Assembly: GCA_017478025.1 (NCBI GenBank)
Contig: JAFVGZ010000020.1
Location: 1 to 49,633, forward strand
Reading direction: 5' to 3'
Length of the DNA stretch: 49,633 bases
From: Prevotella sp.
GTDB lineage: Bacteria; Bacteroidota; Bacteroidia; Bacteroidales; Bacteroidaceae
How positions within the stretch are numbered: position 1 is the stretch's first letter; the number at the start of each line of letters is the position of its first letter. Positions 1-7,358 of this stretch are shown in pieces. A model generated the notes under the pieces. That model was not told where the DNA came from and made no database searches. It worked only from the letters and a program-made list of their open reading frames with translations. The position numbers and the translations under genes were made by a program.

Positions 1-90
1 GTAGCGAGTGGATTCTACCCATACCCATTCATACTGACCTGTCGCTTCATTTAGGACACGATCTCTTTCACGTTTTACTTTTGTTCTCAT
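1..90 (-). CDS. N-terminal fragment of an unrecognised protein leaving the left edge
   Basis: An open frame reads leftward from an ATG at 90 through 30 codons to the window edge without a stop. The peptide begins MRTKVKRERDRVLNEATG and is rich in charged residues, including a QYEWVWVEST stretch. I do not recognise the family. A -7 box at 232-240 on the same strand and a hairpin immediately upstream of the ATG (91-119) support this as a real transcribed start. No Shine-Dalgarno sequence is obvious. Only the N-terminus is visible, so the function cannot be called. Confidence 0.45.
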   Translation of the reverse strand, partial: MRTKVKRERDRVLNEATGQYEWVWVESTRY

Positions 91-119
91 ACACTTTTGT
101 TTTAGGCATCCAAAAGTGT
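91..119. repeat. Perfect 9-bp inverted repeat abutting the start codon at 90
   Basis: ACACTTTTG (91-99) and CAAAAGTGT (111-119) are perfect reverse complements separated by 11 nt. The left arm touches the ATG of the leftward gene, so the structure could be an operator or an RNA hairpin that masks the start. Confidence 0.6.
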
Positions 120-231
120 CAAGTTTTTTTAGGGTAAGTCAATCTTCCAAGCTGGCTTTCCTTGTTGGTTTTGTCCACTTCTAAATGTAATGTTTTTTAC
201 TTTCTTTACTTGCGTAATGGGAAAATCGCGT

Positions 232-240
232 GCAAAGCTA
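232..240 (-). promoter_or_regulatory. Bacteroidetes -7 box (TAGCTTTGC)
   Basis: The minus strand reads TAGCTTTGC, matching TAnnTTTGC. It would start a transcript near 225 running into the leftward gene at 90. The leader would contain the end of a short frame that closes with TAA near 130. Confidence 0.5.
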
Positions 241-265
241 TGATTAAGTTTTGAGATACACAAGA

Positions 266-294
266 AAAAGAGGCAGAATTAATCCACCTCTTTT
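266..294. terminator. Candidate hairpin terminator
   Basis: AAAAGAGG (266-273) pairs with CCTCTTTT (287-294) across 13 nt, with A/T tracts on both sides so it could act in either direction. No convincing gene ends here, so it may be a relic of rearranged DNA. Confidence 0.45.
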
Positions 295-698
295 ATATAT
301 AGACTGATTTCCCCTAAAACCTTTCTCCTTAACTACTCAACAAAGTTACCGATAGATGTCGGTCCCCTGTCCCTATGGCATCTTTTGAATTCCACGTACT
401 TCCCTAACAAAAATTTCCCAGTATATAATTGATTTGTCCACAGGCTCAGGTTATTTTGAGATAGGATTCCACTATAGAAGAGTTTAACCCAACCAGTAGC
501 ACACCGCATTAAACCCTTCGGAGGATTGTTCCGTCACCATCGGAATACTGACAATTAAAGTATTTGAGTACGTTCTGAAAGTGAACCCTATTAAATAACA
601 TTCAACCAAAGTATGCAGAATTCGCTGCGAAATTACAGATTTTGAATGAGATTTCTAATTTTGTAACGCAATAATTAGGTTACTCTCCTTGTTTTTTG
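295..698. other. Gene-free stretch, probably decayed accessory DNA
   Basis: I find no long open frame with coding-like composition in either direction and no clear repeat larger than a short palindrome around the GAATTC at 620. The lack of genes and the terminator-like hairpin at its left edge suggest decayed mobile DNA, but no recognisable transposase or integrase remnant remains. Confidence 0.4.
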
Positions 699-707
699 TA
701 ACTTTGC
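699..707 (+). promoter_or_regulatory. Bacteroidetes -7 box (TAACTTTGC)
   Basis: TAACTTTGC lies about 65 bp upstream of an ATG at 773. An unusually strong Shine-Dalgarno sequence (AGGAGGA, about 758-764) sits in front of that ATG, so the unit looks built to be expressed. Confidence 0.55.
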
Positions 708-772
708 AAGTGATAATGGTAACAAACCATTTGAGTAAATTAATAACTAATAAATTAGGAGGAGCATTCACC

Positions 773-982
773 ATGTTAAATAGAAGATAACAAGCAAAGC
801 AACGAAAAAGTCCCATGCTACTGCAATTAGCACAGGACTTGCAGGAATTGTTTCCCGATAGGCGTTCCGAGTTGCCCCAGAACAATCGAGAATCTTATAG
901 TTCCGATGGTGCAAAGGTAGAAATTTTTCTTAATAACTGCACTAAGAGGTTCTCATATCGGGTATTATTTACAAACATTTAA
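773..982 (+). pseudogene. Small ORF with an in-frame TAA at codon 6
   Basis: After a strong AGGAGGA ribosome site the frame reads ATG, four codons (LNRR), then TAA (788-790). The same frame then stays open for 63 codons to a TAA at 980-982. An internal ATG at 815 would give a 55-residue product starting MLLQLAQDLQELFPDRRSEL. The product resembles no family I know. Either the stop has killed a small gene, or translation reinitiates at 815. A -7 box on the opposite strand (911-919) overlaps the frame and argues for caution about coding here. Confidence 0.35.
911..919 (-). promoter_or_regulatory. Minus-strand -7 box (TACCTTTGC) without a clear gene
   Basis: The minus strand reads TACCTTTGC, the commonest form of the Bacteroidetes -7 element. 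Downstream on that strand I see only a weak TTG-started 76-codon frame (885-655) with no family resemblance, so the promoter call is tentative. Confidence 0.3.
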
Positions 983-993
983 CAAACGACATA

Positions 994-1020
994 GGTGGAC
1001 CGTATTATAGGTGGTCCACC
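994..1020. repeat. 8-bp inverted repeat upstream of the DUF4417 gene
   Basis: GGTGGACC (994-1001) and GGTCCACC (1013-1020) are perfect complements separated by 11 nt, 60 bp upstream of the ATG at 1081. Its position suits an operator or leader hairpin. The 11-nt spacing equals that of the repeat at 91-119. Confidence 0.5.
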
Positions 1021-1080
1021 ATGTCAAGGTTTAATCAATTGAATTTTGAATGATAATTCAATGTTTAAGTATCGTTCGAT

Positions 1081-1812
1081 ATGACAAAGCCTACTAATCT
1101 TTTCAGCAAGAAGGAACTCTATCAAATGGAGCATACTCTTAAGGGCAGATCTATAAGAACATCCATGATTCCCAAGCACCGGAGGCGCAAGGTAATCTAT
1201 GACAACATGCACCTCATGGATGGGATGACTTTCACGACAAGACATTCTTTCCCTCAGATGCTTCCATACAATGGCGACACAGACTTTGAACTCGTTTCGT
1301 TTACTGACAGAAAAAAACACACAGGAAAAAACGAGGCTCTGTACTTCTTTCTTGACGACTATCGGTTTAGAGATCAGTTGTGGTGTGATCTGGAGCGTAC
1401 AACCTTCAGTATCTCCCATTACGATTACTTCTTTACTCCAGATTTCAGTTTGTGGCGAGACCTGCCCACAGAATACTACAATCTGCAAAACACTTTTCGC
1501 AATCGATTCGTAGGACTTTTCTGGCAACTCAGAGGTTTTAAGACTATCCCCACATACAGTTTTGGAGGTCTATCTTCTTTTTCTTATTGTCTTGAGGGAT
1601 TACCTTGTCATAGTGTTATTGCAGTCTGTGGGCTTAGTAATCGCAAAGATTTACAGGCTTACAATGTTTGGTGCTATGCACTTAGGCGTTTGGAAGAGGA
1701 GAAGCATCCTACTCTCATATTGGTGTATGGTCCTGAAATAGACATTCCAGACCTTCATACGCCGGTTAAATTCTTAGAAGATTTCATTTCAAAACGATTC
1801 AGACATGGATAA
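1081..1812 (+). CDS. DUF4417 family protein
   Basis: A 243-residue protein whose second half matches what I know of DUF4417: TPDFSLWRDLP (about 119-129), an N-F-R-N-R-F-V-G segment (138-145), GFKTIPTYSFGG (152-163) and SFSYCLEGLP (166-175). DUF4417 proteins are typically found in phages and mobile elements and have no established biochemical role. There is no signal peptide or membrane segment, so it is probably cytosolic. It is the first gene of a trio: its stop overlaps the next start by 8 nt, which implies translational coupling. No -7 box is visible directly upstream; an inverted repeat at 994-1020 may be regulatory. The first 80 residues are basic and could be a separate N-terminal segment. 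Confidence 0.75.
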   Translation: MTKPTNLFSKKELYQMEHTLKGRSIRTSMIPKHRRRKVIYDNMHLMDGMTFTTRHSFPQMLPYNGDTDFELVSFTDRKKHTGKNEALYFFLDDYRFRDQLWCDLERTTFSISHYDYFFTPDFSLWRDLPTEYYNLQNTFRNRFVGLFWQLRGFKTIPTYSFGGLSSFSYCLEGLPCHSVIAVCGLSNRKDLQAYNVWCYALRRLEEEKHPTLILVYGPEIDIPDLHTPVKFLEDFISKRFRHG

Positions 1813-2215
1813 CACTAAAAATCAACTGTGGGATGTTGACGCAAAGTTGTTTGCATCCATGAAGACAGAAAGCCTCACACCTAATGAAGCCAACTTCTTC
1901 AACAATATGCAGTTCAAGCAGGAATACGAGGTAACTGCCTTGAACGATCTGCTTGTATCTGAGTACGAAAATGACGATGAGATATACGTCATTCGTATGA
2001 ATTACGACGAATATGTCGTTGGTCATGGTATTGGAACCAATGGTGATCAGGAGATTCATTTTATGAATCTATCAGAGGCTTTGGCAGTCAACTTCAAAGC
2101 TGTGGGTTTCCTCAACCGTGACATTACTCTCTGGCAATGGCTTCGTGAGAAGGACTATACGATTGTAAATTATGGACGTAACTATGATTTAATCGAAAAT
2201 GGGAAACGGATCTGA
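1805..2215 (+). CDS. Acidic protein of unknown function, middle gene of the trio
   Basis: A 136-residue acidic protein with no recognised domain. It shows DDEIYVIRMNYDEYVVGHG (about 58-76) and a W-Q-W-L-R motif near residue 116. Its composition suggests a soluble cytosolic protein. The start overlaps the preceding DUF4417 gene by 8 nt, and its end overlaps the start of the histidine-rich gene by 17 nt, so all three are probably translated together. A small acidic partner beside a histidine-rich protein could be an inhibitor or immunity-type protein, but that is inference from size and charge alone. Confidence 0.55.
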   Translation: MDNTKNQLWDVDAKLFASMKTESLTPNEANFFNNMQFKQEYEVTALNDLLVSEYENDDEIYVIRMNYDEYVVGHGIGTNGDQEIHFMNLSEALAVNFKAVGFLNRDITLWQWLREKDYTIVNYGRNYDLIENGKRI

Positions 2216-2639
2216 CTTCTTTGAAAGAGATGCAGCAGGCAGACAATCAGAATATCAGTCAATATCGCCTGCAGTAATAATCAATGGCATAAAAGGCCAT
2301 TTGATAAAGCGTAAGGGAGATACCGATACTCACACCAATCTTCCATTTTATTCTAACACCTCTGATGTATATTTTAGGCAGGATGTGAATGGTGTTTGTC
2401 AAGCCAGAACATATATCGGCCATAATTTGAATCTTGATTTTGACTGGAGTCATGCGCATACCAACAGAGGAGACGGTCGTCATTTCCCAACAGGAGTAGT
2501 TCACGTACAGATTTGGGAAAAGCAAAGGGATGGTTCATTCAAACGATTGTCAAACGAAGCTCGTTTCATGAGTAACTACGAAATGAAGAAGTACGGCCCA
2601 ATCTTGAAATACTTCTGCCCAAGCGTAAAGTTCAGATAA
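2199..2639 (+). CDS. Histidine-rich protein of unknown function, last gene of the trio
   Basis: A 146-residue protein with a conserved-looking core: H75, the FDWSHAHTNRG segment (81-91, with H85 and H87), H95 in RHFPTG and H102 in GVVHVQIWE. Clustered His residues around an HxH pair followed by a VHVQ strand would fit a metal-dependent or RNase-type active site, but I cannot assign a family. The C-terminal part (ARFMSNYEMKKYGPILKYF) looks helical. The start at 2199 overlaps the upstream acidic gene by 17 nt, indicating coupling. A strong bidirectional terminator follows the stop directly. Confidence 0.55.
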   Translation: MGNGSDFFERDAAGRQSEYQSISPAVIINGIKGHLIKRKGDTDTHTNLPFYSNTSDVYFRQDVNGVCQARTYIGHNLNLDFDWSHAHTNRGDGRHFPTGVVHVQIWEKQRDGSFKRLSNEARFMSNYEMKKYGPILKYFCPSVKFR

Positions 2640-2641
2640 TT

Positions 2642-2677
2642 AAAGAAGCAGGACTGTTCACCAGCCCTGCTTCTTTT
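2642..2677. terminator. Bidirectional rho-independent terminator
   Basis: AAAGAAGCAGG (2642-2652) pairs perfectly with CCTGCTTCTTT (2666-2676) around a 13-nt loop. It separates the rightward trio from the convergent nuclease gene and carries T-rich ends on both strands. Confidence 0.8.
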
Positions 2678-2775
2678 GTCGTTATTCGCTCCTGTACAAT
2701 TCATCCAACGACTGCCATGCATCGGTTATTCTCTTCAGCCTGCCGTTCCAGTTACTACTATATTAATTACTTTCT

Positions 2776-3966
2776 TTATCTGTTCCCTTTTGCCCTGTTA
2801 TGCGTCTTGCACAGCATCTGACAGTTCTCTATGCTCGTTGCGCCGCCTTTGCTCCACGCCGTTACGTGGTCGGCATCCATTTCGTTGAATTTGTAAATCT
2901 TGGTGCGAACATTCTCATGTCCTTTGGCACACTCCGGACAATTTGAAATGCCTTGCTTTTTGGCCTCGTTTGTCTGGCGGGCATAGACAGTTTTCTTTAC
3001 GCTATCTTCAAAGATTCGGATATTGAGCAGACTTTTCTCTGTTTCGCCACCAAGCACAAACTCGAAGATGCCTCGTTTGTTGGTCACATACTCATCTGCA
3101 TACAGTTCGTCCACTCGTTGCTGCAACTGTGTCGGGTTATACGAATTTCCATGATACATCTCGTAGAACGCTCCCCATTCCAAACCTCTCATCTCGCTCT
3201 TTGGCTCACCGAACAGAGTCTTTGCCCATTCTATCACGGTATCAAAATATGTCTTTAGCTCTTCTATGCTATTCTCGTATCTGTGCCGGCTCATATAGCC
3301 TCCCACATTGTCTTCACCCTTTGACACCCATACAAGAGCTTCGTGAAGAATCTCTTGCCTATTAGCATTACCTTTTATGTAGCTACTCCATTTCTGCAAC
3401 TCTGGCCTGCGTGAATTGCTAAACACTTCCTTGGCCTTCGTAACGAAAGGCCCGCTATAGGTCGCGTTGAGCAGTTCTTGCTTGTTTAGCGGCACACCTG
3501 CTATGTTGATGGTCTCAAACCATTCTTTGATTTCCTTCTCCGTACCGTTACAGACATACACAAGCAGTCGGTAGTTGAGTATCTTGTCCCTCACATCCTC
3601 AGCCAGACCTGTAAAGTATTGCTCCATACCATACTTGTCCTTAATGGCGAACTTGCCTGTAACGAAACGCCCAATGCTCGTGATGCGTTGCTGACCGTCG
3701 AGTATCTCATATTCCGTTTCAGGCTTTTGATAATTCTCGTTACGGTTAAAGTATATCAGCCCTATCGGATAGTCTTTCAATATACTGTCTATGACAGCCG
3801 CTTCTTTTTTGCCTTCGTTCTCTGCATAGAGATAGTTGCGCTGGTACTCTGGCTGGATAGTCAGTTTGCCGGACCATCCAAACAGGCCTTTGCCCTCCAA
3901 CTGATTATAGACAAAACCCTCACATATTTCTTTTACCGTCAGGTCGGTTAGTAATGTCGTTTGCAT
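2776..3966 (-). CDS. DUF262 (ParB/Srx-fold) protein with C-terminal HNH nuclease
   Basis: A 396-residue protein. The N-terminal part has the DUF262 signature: IQPEYQRNY (37-45) and DGQQRITS (90-97), the ParB/sulfiredoxin-like motif shared with GmrS. The C-terminus is an HNH module: CPEC (343-346), the DADH histidine H367, N381 and a C-x-x-H pair (C386/H389) that would complete a zinc site. DUF262 proteins of the GmrSD type hydrolyse nucleotides to drive cleavage of modified DNA. Here the partner nuclease domain is HNH and lies in the same chain. Its ATG sits 2 nt after the end of the EcoRI-type methyltransferase gene, so both are co-translated, and the pair is best read as a restriction-modification-like module. 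Which DNA state is cleaved cannot be read from sequence. Confidence 0.8.
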   Translation of the reverse strand: MQTTLLTDLTVKEICEGFVYNQLEGKGLFGWSGKLTIQPEYQRNYLYAENEGKKEAAVIDSILKDYPIGLIYFNRNENYQKPETEYEILDGQQRITSIGRFVTGKFAIKDKYGMEQYFTGLAEDVRDKILNYRLLVYVCNGTEKEIKEWFETINIAGVPLNKQELLNATYSGPFVTKAKEVFSNSRRPELQKWSSYIKGNANRQEILHEALVWVSKGEDNVGGYMSRHRYENSIEELKTYFDTVIEWAKTLFGEPKSEMRGLEWGAFYEMYHGNSYNPTQLQQRVDELYADEYVTNKRGIFEFVLGGETEKSLLNIRIFEDSVKKTVYARQTNEAKKQGISNCPECAKGHENVRTKIYKFNEMDADHVTAWSKGGATSIENCQMLCKTHNRAKGNR

Positions 3967-3968
3967 AG

Positions 3969-5111
3969 CTATCGTTTTTTGCGGATTAGTATTCTTGCGT
4001 AAGGCTTTTGAGGCATCCCATTTTCATCTATATAATATAGTTGCCCATCCCTAAGACTTTTATTCAGTTTCTTCAATTCACGTGGATATGGTTTAACTCC
4101 CAACTTCTTGCCAGATTCCCCTTCAGCGATTCCTATAATATCAAATTGGTCGGGACAATATTTGTCAAGGAAGGAACGGGGCACCCCCATTATACCATCA
4201 TAATCAGAAGGTATAGCATCATAGTATGGAACCTCTATTGCATCGTAATTTTCGTAATGTATATACGATTTGCCTTTGACCTCTTTGTGTTTAGAGTAGA
4301 TAATGTTGTCTTCCATCGTCATAAGCGGAAGAGGTTCATGACGACGACCATGATCAATATTAGTATACCATCTAACTCCATTTACTCGCCAAAGAAATTG
4401 TCCCTCTTGGAAGTAAGCATTTTTAGGATTTGACATTTTTTCTGGGTCATAGATGGATGCATCTGCAATGAAAAAAGCAGCACCACTATTAAAGTAAGAA
4501 CTACCTAACCATATTTCTTTATCTTTGATATATGGAAATATTTCAGTATACGAGACAGCATTGATATTTCCTATAATCACAAATTGTTTCTTACCTTCCA
4601 TTATCCATGCGAAGAACTCCCTAAACAACGAGAAAGGTGGATTGGTAATAATAATGTCTGCCTCATCGCGCAGAGCTTTCACTTCATCGCTACGGAAATC
4701 CCCGTCACCCTCAAGATATTTCCAATGCAGGTCGTTTATGTTAAACTTGCCATCTTTGTTTATGTCTTCATCAAGCACGAATATCTTTCCATGTGTTCGG
4801 CTCTTGTCTGCATCATAATAAGGGCTATCGGTTTCAAATAGCGTAGGTTGCCAGTCCTTAATCTTCTTCGATTCCACGGCATAGCTCGTAGAAATGAGTT
4901 TCTTCAGCCCAAACGCATCAAAGTTCTGAGCAAAGAACTTTGTAAAGTTGCTCCATTCGGGATCATCACAAGGCAGTAAAATCGTTTTTCCACGAAACAC
5001 ATCCGGATTGTACTCCAGATAGGCATTCATCTCCTTCTGAATGTCAGAGTATTGTGTGTAGAACTCGTCATTCTTAGCAGTCTTAGCATTTGCAAGGTTA
5101 GTATTAGCCAT
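3969..5111 (-). CDS. EcoRI-type adenine-specific DNA methyltransferase
   Basis: A 380-residue protein of the EcoRI methylase family. KNDEFYTQ (13-20) and [10 protein letters not shown] (47-56) are the diagnostic N-terminal motifs, and TNPPF (156-160) is the catalytic N-PP-F/Y motif of amino-methyltransferases. The family methylates adenine N6 with S-adenosylmethionine. It is the first gene of a two-gene minus-strand unit with the DUF262-HNH nuclease 2 nt downstream, so it probably protects host sites from that nuclease. The nearest -7 box is at 5451-5459, leaving an unusually long leader of about 335 nt. The recognition site cannot be inferred. A solitary role in phage or plasmid protection is the alternative. 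Confidence 0.85.
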   Translation of the reverse strand: MANTNLANAKTAKNDEFYTQYSDIQKEMNAYLEYNPDVFRGKTILLPCDDPEWSNFTKFFAQNFDAFGLKKLISTSYAVESKKIKDWQPTLFETDSPYYDADKSRTHGKIFVLDEDINKDGKFNINDLHWKYLEGDGDFRSDEVKALRDEADIIITNPPFSLFREFFAWIMEGKKQFVIIGNINAVSYTEIFPYIKDKEIWLGSSYFNSGAAFFIADASIYDPEKMSNPKNAYFQEGQFLWRVNGVRWYTNIDHGRRHEPLPLMTMEDNIIYSKHKEVKGKSYIHYENYDAIEVPYYDAIPSDYDGIMGVPRSFLDKYCPDQFDIIGIAEGESGKKLGVKPYPRELKKLNKSLRDGQLYYIDENGMPQKPYARILIRKKR

Positions 5112-5450
5112 ACGATATACATTTATGCGTCAGCTTATCTTCGGAGGTGTGGGAAATGCCAAAGCACAAAAAGCATGGACGATATCTCATCCATACTTCA
5201 AGGCTTTAGCACATGCCCACAAAATCCAGATAAGTCACGTCCATGCATATCGCACAGACGCTTGCAACTTATTCTTTCGGATTTTGTTCTTTTGAATGTG
5301 CTAAATTCTGAAGTATTCCGAATAACAGCAAACGCTTGTTATATTTTTCCACGAAAATCATACTGCCACCCTGCGCTCAGGGGATTACACGGGCTGGCAC
5401 GAGGCCTGCCTCTGTAGGGAGTCGTTTACGACTGTTGGCTGTACTTGCCT
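5112..5450 (-). promoter_or_regulatory. Long potentially structured leader of the methyltransferase-nuclease unit
   Basis: Between the -7 box at 5451-5459 and the methyltransferase ATG there is no convincing ORF on the transcribed strand. There are several perfect stems: GTCG/CGAC with a 4-nt loop (5421-5432); CCCTG/CAGGG with a 4-nt loop (5369-5382) enclosed by TGCCA/TGGCA (5364-5368 and 5395-5399); and a 9-bp pair GCATGGACG/CGTCCATGC (5173-5181 and 5238-5246) near the gene. It may be an RNA control element or simply a decayed control gene. Confidence 0.4.
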
Positions 5451-5459
5451 GCAAAGGTA
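5451..5459 (-). promoter_or_regulatory. -7 box of the methyltransferase-nuclease unit (TACCTTTGC)
   Basis: The minus strand reads TACCTTTGC. It is the only consensus box upstream of the methyltransferase gene and faces it. Confidence 0.55.
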
Positions 5460-5503
5460 AGCAAAATTTCTTGAATGACAATGACAAGGAATGAAAAAAA
5501 TGT

Positions 5504-5648
5504 GTTTCAGTTTCAGTTGTTTCAGTTTAAAAAAAGGGTATTACATTTCTCTTATTTATTATATAACTTATTAATATATAGATAATTATATATATAATAG
5601 AGAAACCGACACCCCTCAAAAACAAACTGAAACAACTGAAACTGAAAC
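5504..5648. repeat. 145-bp hairpin element with perfect 25-bp terminal inverted repeats
   Basis: The arms 5504-5528 and 5624-5648 are perfect reverse complements. Each is built from iterated TTTCAG hexamers on one strand and CTGAAA on the other. They flank a 95-nt A/T-rich centre with partial internal pairing and no ORF. No transposase or clear target-site duplication is visible. A second element with different arms but almost the same dimensions lies at 49336-49497. Confidence 0.75.
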
Positions 5649-5948
5649 GATTCATGCTAATACATTTTCCCTAAAAGGCAATAAATCAACAAGTTAAACC
5701 TAAAACACACTCCGCAGGATTTAGAGCAGAAGTCCTCTATAGTCCCCAAAAAGTGACAAAAAGGGTGCAAAATGGGGCATTTTAGGGATGTGAAAACCCC
5801 GTTTCGTGCATTTTGATTGCCATTACAAGAGATTGATGCTCTCCACGAACATTCCTCCCTTCGCCGTTTTATCGCATTTTTTGCCCTTACTTATAGATGT
5901 GGAATGCATATTTTCGCCAAAAGATTTGTTATATTAAATAAAATCACC
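5649..5948. other. Gene-free stretch before the ATPase gene
   Basis: I see no coding-like frame or clear repeat here; it is A/T-rich spacer between the hairpin element and the ATPase promoter. Confidence 0.4.
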
Positions 5949-5957
5949 TACCTTTGT
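5949..5957 (+). promoter_or_regulatory. Promoter of the ATPase gene (-33 TTTG and -7 TACCTTTGT)
   Basis: TACCTTTGT at 5949-5957 is preceded by TTTG about 20 bp upstream, a full match to the Bacteroidetes -33/-7 arrangement, 43 bp before the ATG at 6000. Confidence 0.65.
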
Positions 5958-5999
5958 ACCCAAATGTTATGGTTGTAAAATTTACCGGCATAAAATTCT

Positions 6000-7358
6000 A
6001 TGAAGAGATTCTATGATAGGGTACGCGAGATGAACGAGCTCAGGGAATTGCAGCGTCAGGCGTACAACGATTATTCACGATTTGTTGTGCTCACAGGCAG
6101 AAGGCGTGTGGGTAAGACCAGTCTTGTGTATAGACTTATGAGTGAGACACAGGAGGATGCTCCCGGACTCTATTTTTTTGTTGGCAGAAAGACAGAAACC
6201 ATACTCGTCAGAACCTTTGTGCAAGAGGTTCGCGAACGACTCGGAGAGTTTGTCCCAGAGGGAATGAGCTCGTTTCGTGAACTCTTTCAGATGATACTGG
6301 AGATAGGAAAGCGCAAGAAGTTCACTCTGTTCATTGACGAGTTTCAGGAGTTTGATAATATCAACGCTGGTATCTTCAGCGACATACAGGAACTGTGGGA
6401 CAAATACAAAAAGCATACAAACGTATGCTTGATTGTGTCCGGTTCCATATTCCGTATGATGGAAAGGATATTCAAAGATGAAGAGCAACCACTCTTCGGA
6501 AGAGATGACTGTACCATAAAACTGCAGCCTTTCAATACGGAGACAATAAAGGAAATCCTTGGTGACTACAAACCCCAATACACCTCAGAAGACCTACTTG
6601 CCCTATGGACTATTACGGGTGGGGTGGCCCGTTACATTGAACTTCTGATGAACAACGGATGTACAGACGTAAAGAAGATGATTCACTACGTTTGTTCAAG
6701 CGGCGACAGTTATTTTGTGGATGAAGGCAAGAAGATTCTTATCCAGGAGTTTGGCAAACAATATGGCACGTATTTCAGCATTCTTGACCAGATAGCCCAC
6801 GGCGATGTGACGCAAAGTGAGATTGAGGGAGCTTTAGGAATGAAAAGCCTCGGCGGACAGATGAAGATACTGGAAGAAAAATACGGAATCATCAAGAAGA
6901 AACGCCCGATTGGTGCTAAAGAAGGCAGCCAGACAGTACGTTACGAGATACAGGACAACTTCTTCCGTTTCTGGTTCCGCTACATCAACAGATACTCTGC
7001 TCTCATCGAGTTGCAGAATATGCCAGCGTTGGAGCGCATCATGACCGAAGACTATACGACATTCTCTGGCATAGCTCTGGAACGATGGTTCCGTCAGAAG
7101 ATGATGGAGAGTTGCCGATACAAACAGATTGGAGGCTGGTGGCAAGCGAATGGTGTCAATTCCAAGGGTAACAAGGACGACTTCGAGATTGATATTGTGG
7201 CAGAAACGCTTGATGGTGATGTTGAAGCGTATGAGGTGAAGCGCAACCCTCAGAAGTACTCTCCTGCCCACTTGGAAGAGAAAGTCACAGAAATGAAGCA
7301 ACGCATATTCCGCGGTAAAGAAGTCACAAAGGGTGGCTTGTCTATGGAGGATATGTAA
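6000..7358 (+). CDS. AAA-family ATPase with C-terminal DUF234 nuclease-like domain
   Basis: A 452-residue protein. The Walker A motif GRRRVGKTS is at 33-41 and the Walker B motif LFIDEFQEF at 110-118. A winged-helix-like middle follows, and then a DUF234-type C-terminal region with FEID (about 396) and EVKR (about 411), the D...ExK pattern of a PD-(D/E)xK fold. Archaeal and bacterial ATPases of this class are common, are often mobile or accessory, and have no settled function. Its own promoter is at 5949. It is a lone gene facing away from the methyltransferase unit, and no terminator is obvious after it. A link to defence is possible but rests only on its location beside the restriction-like module. 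Confidence 0.85.
   Translation: MKRFYDRVREMNELRELQRQAYNDYSRFVVLTGRRRVGKTSLVYRLMSETQEDAPGLYFFVGRKTETILVRTFVQEVRERLGEFVPEGMSSFRELFQMILEIGKRKKFTLFIDEFQEFDNINAGIFSDIQELWDKYKKHTNVCLIVSGSIFRMMERIFKDEEQPLFGRDDCTIKLQPFNTETIKEILGDYKPQYTSEDLLALWTITGGVARYIELLMNNGCTDVKKMIHYVCSSGDSYFVDEGKKILIQEFGKQYGTYFSILDQIAHGDVTQSEIEGALGMKSLGGQMKILEEKYGIIKKKRPIGAKEGSQTVRYEIQDNFFRFWFRYINRYSALIELQNMPALERIMTEDYTTFSGIALERWFRQKMMESCRYKQIGGWWQANGVNSKGNKDDFEIDIVAETLDGDVEAYEVKRNPQKYSPAHLEEKVTEMKQRIFRGKEVTKGGLSMEDM

Noticed and set aside
1024-1527. 167-codon minus-strand frame opposite the DUF4417 gene
   Set aside because: It is antisense to a recognised family, with no promoter or family resemblance.
5052-5417. 121-codon plus-strand frame over the methyltransferase leader
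   Set aside because: Cys/Ser-rich, no family resemblance, overlaps the 5' end of the methyltransferase on the other strand; treated as chance.
5504-5648. CRISPR array
   Set aside because: The repeated TTTCAG words are hexamers inside two inverted arms; there are no regularly spaced repeats with unique spacers, and no cas genes in the window.
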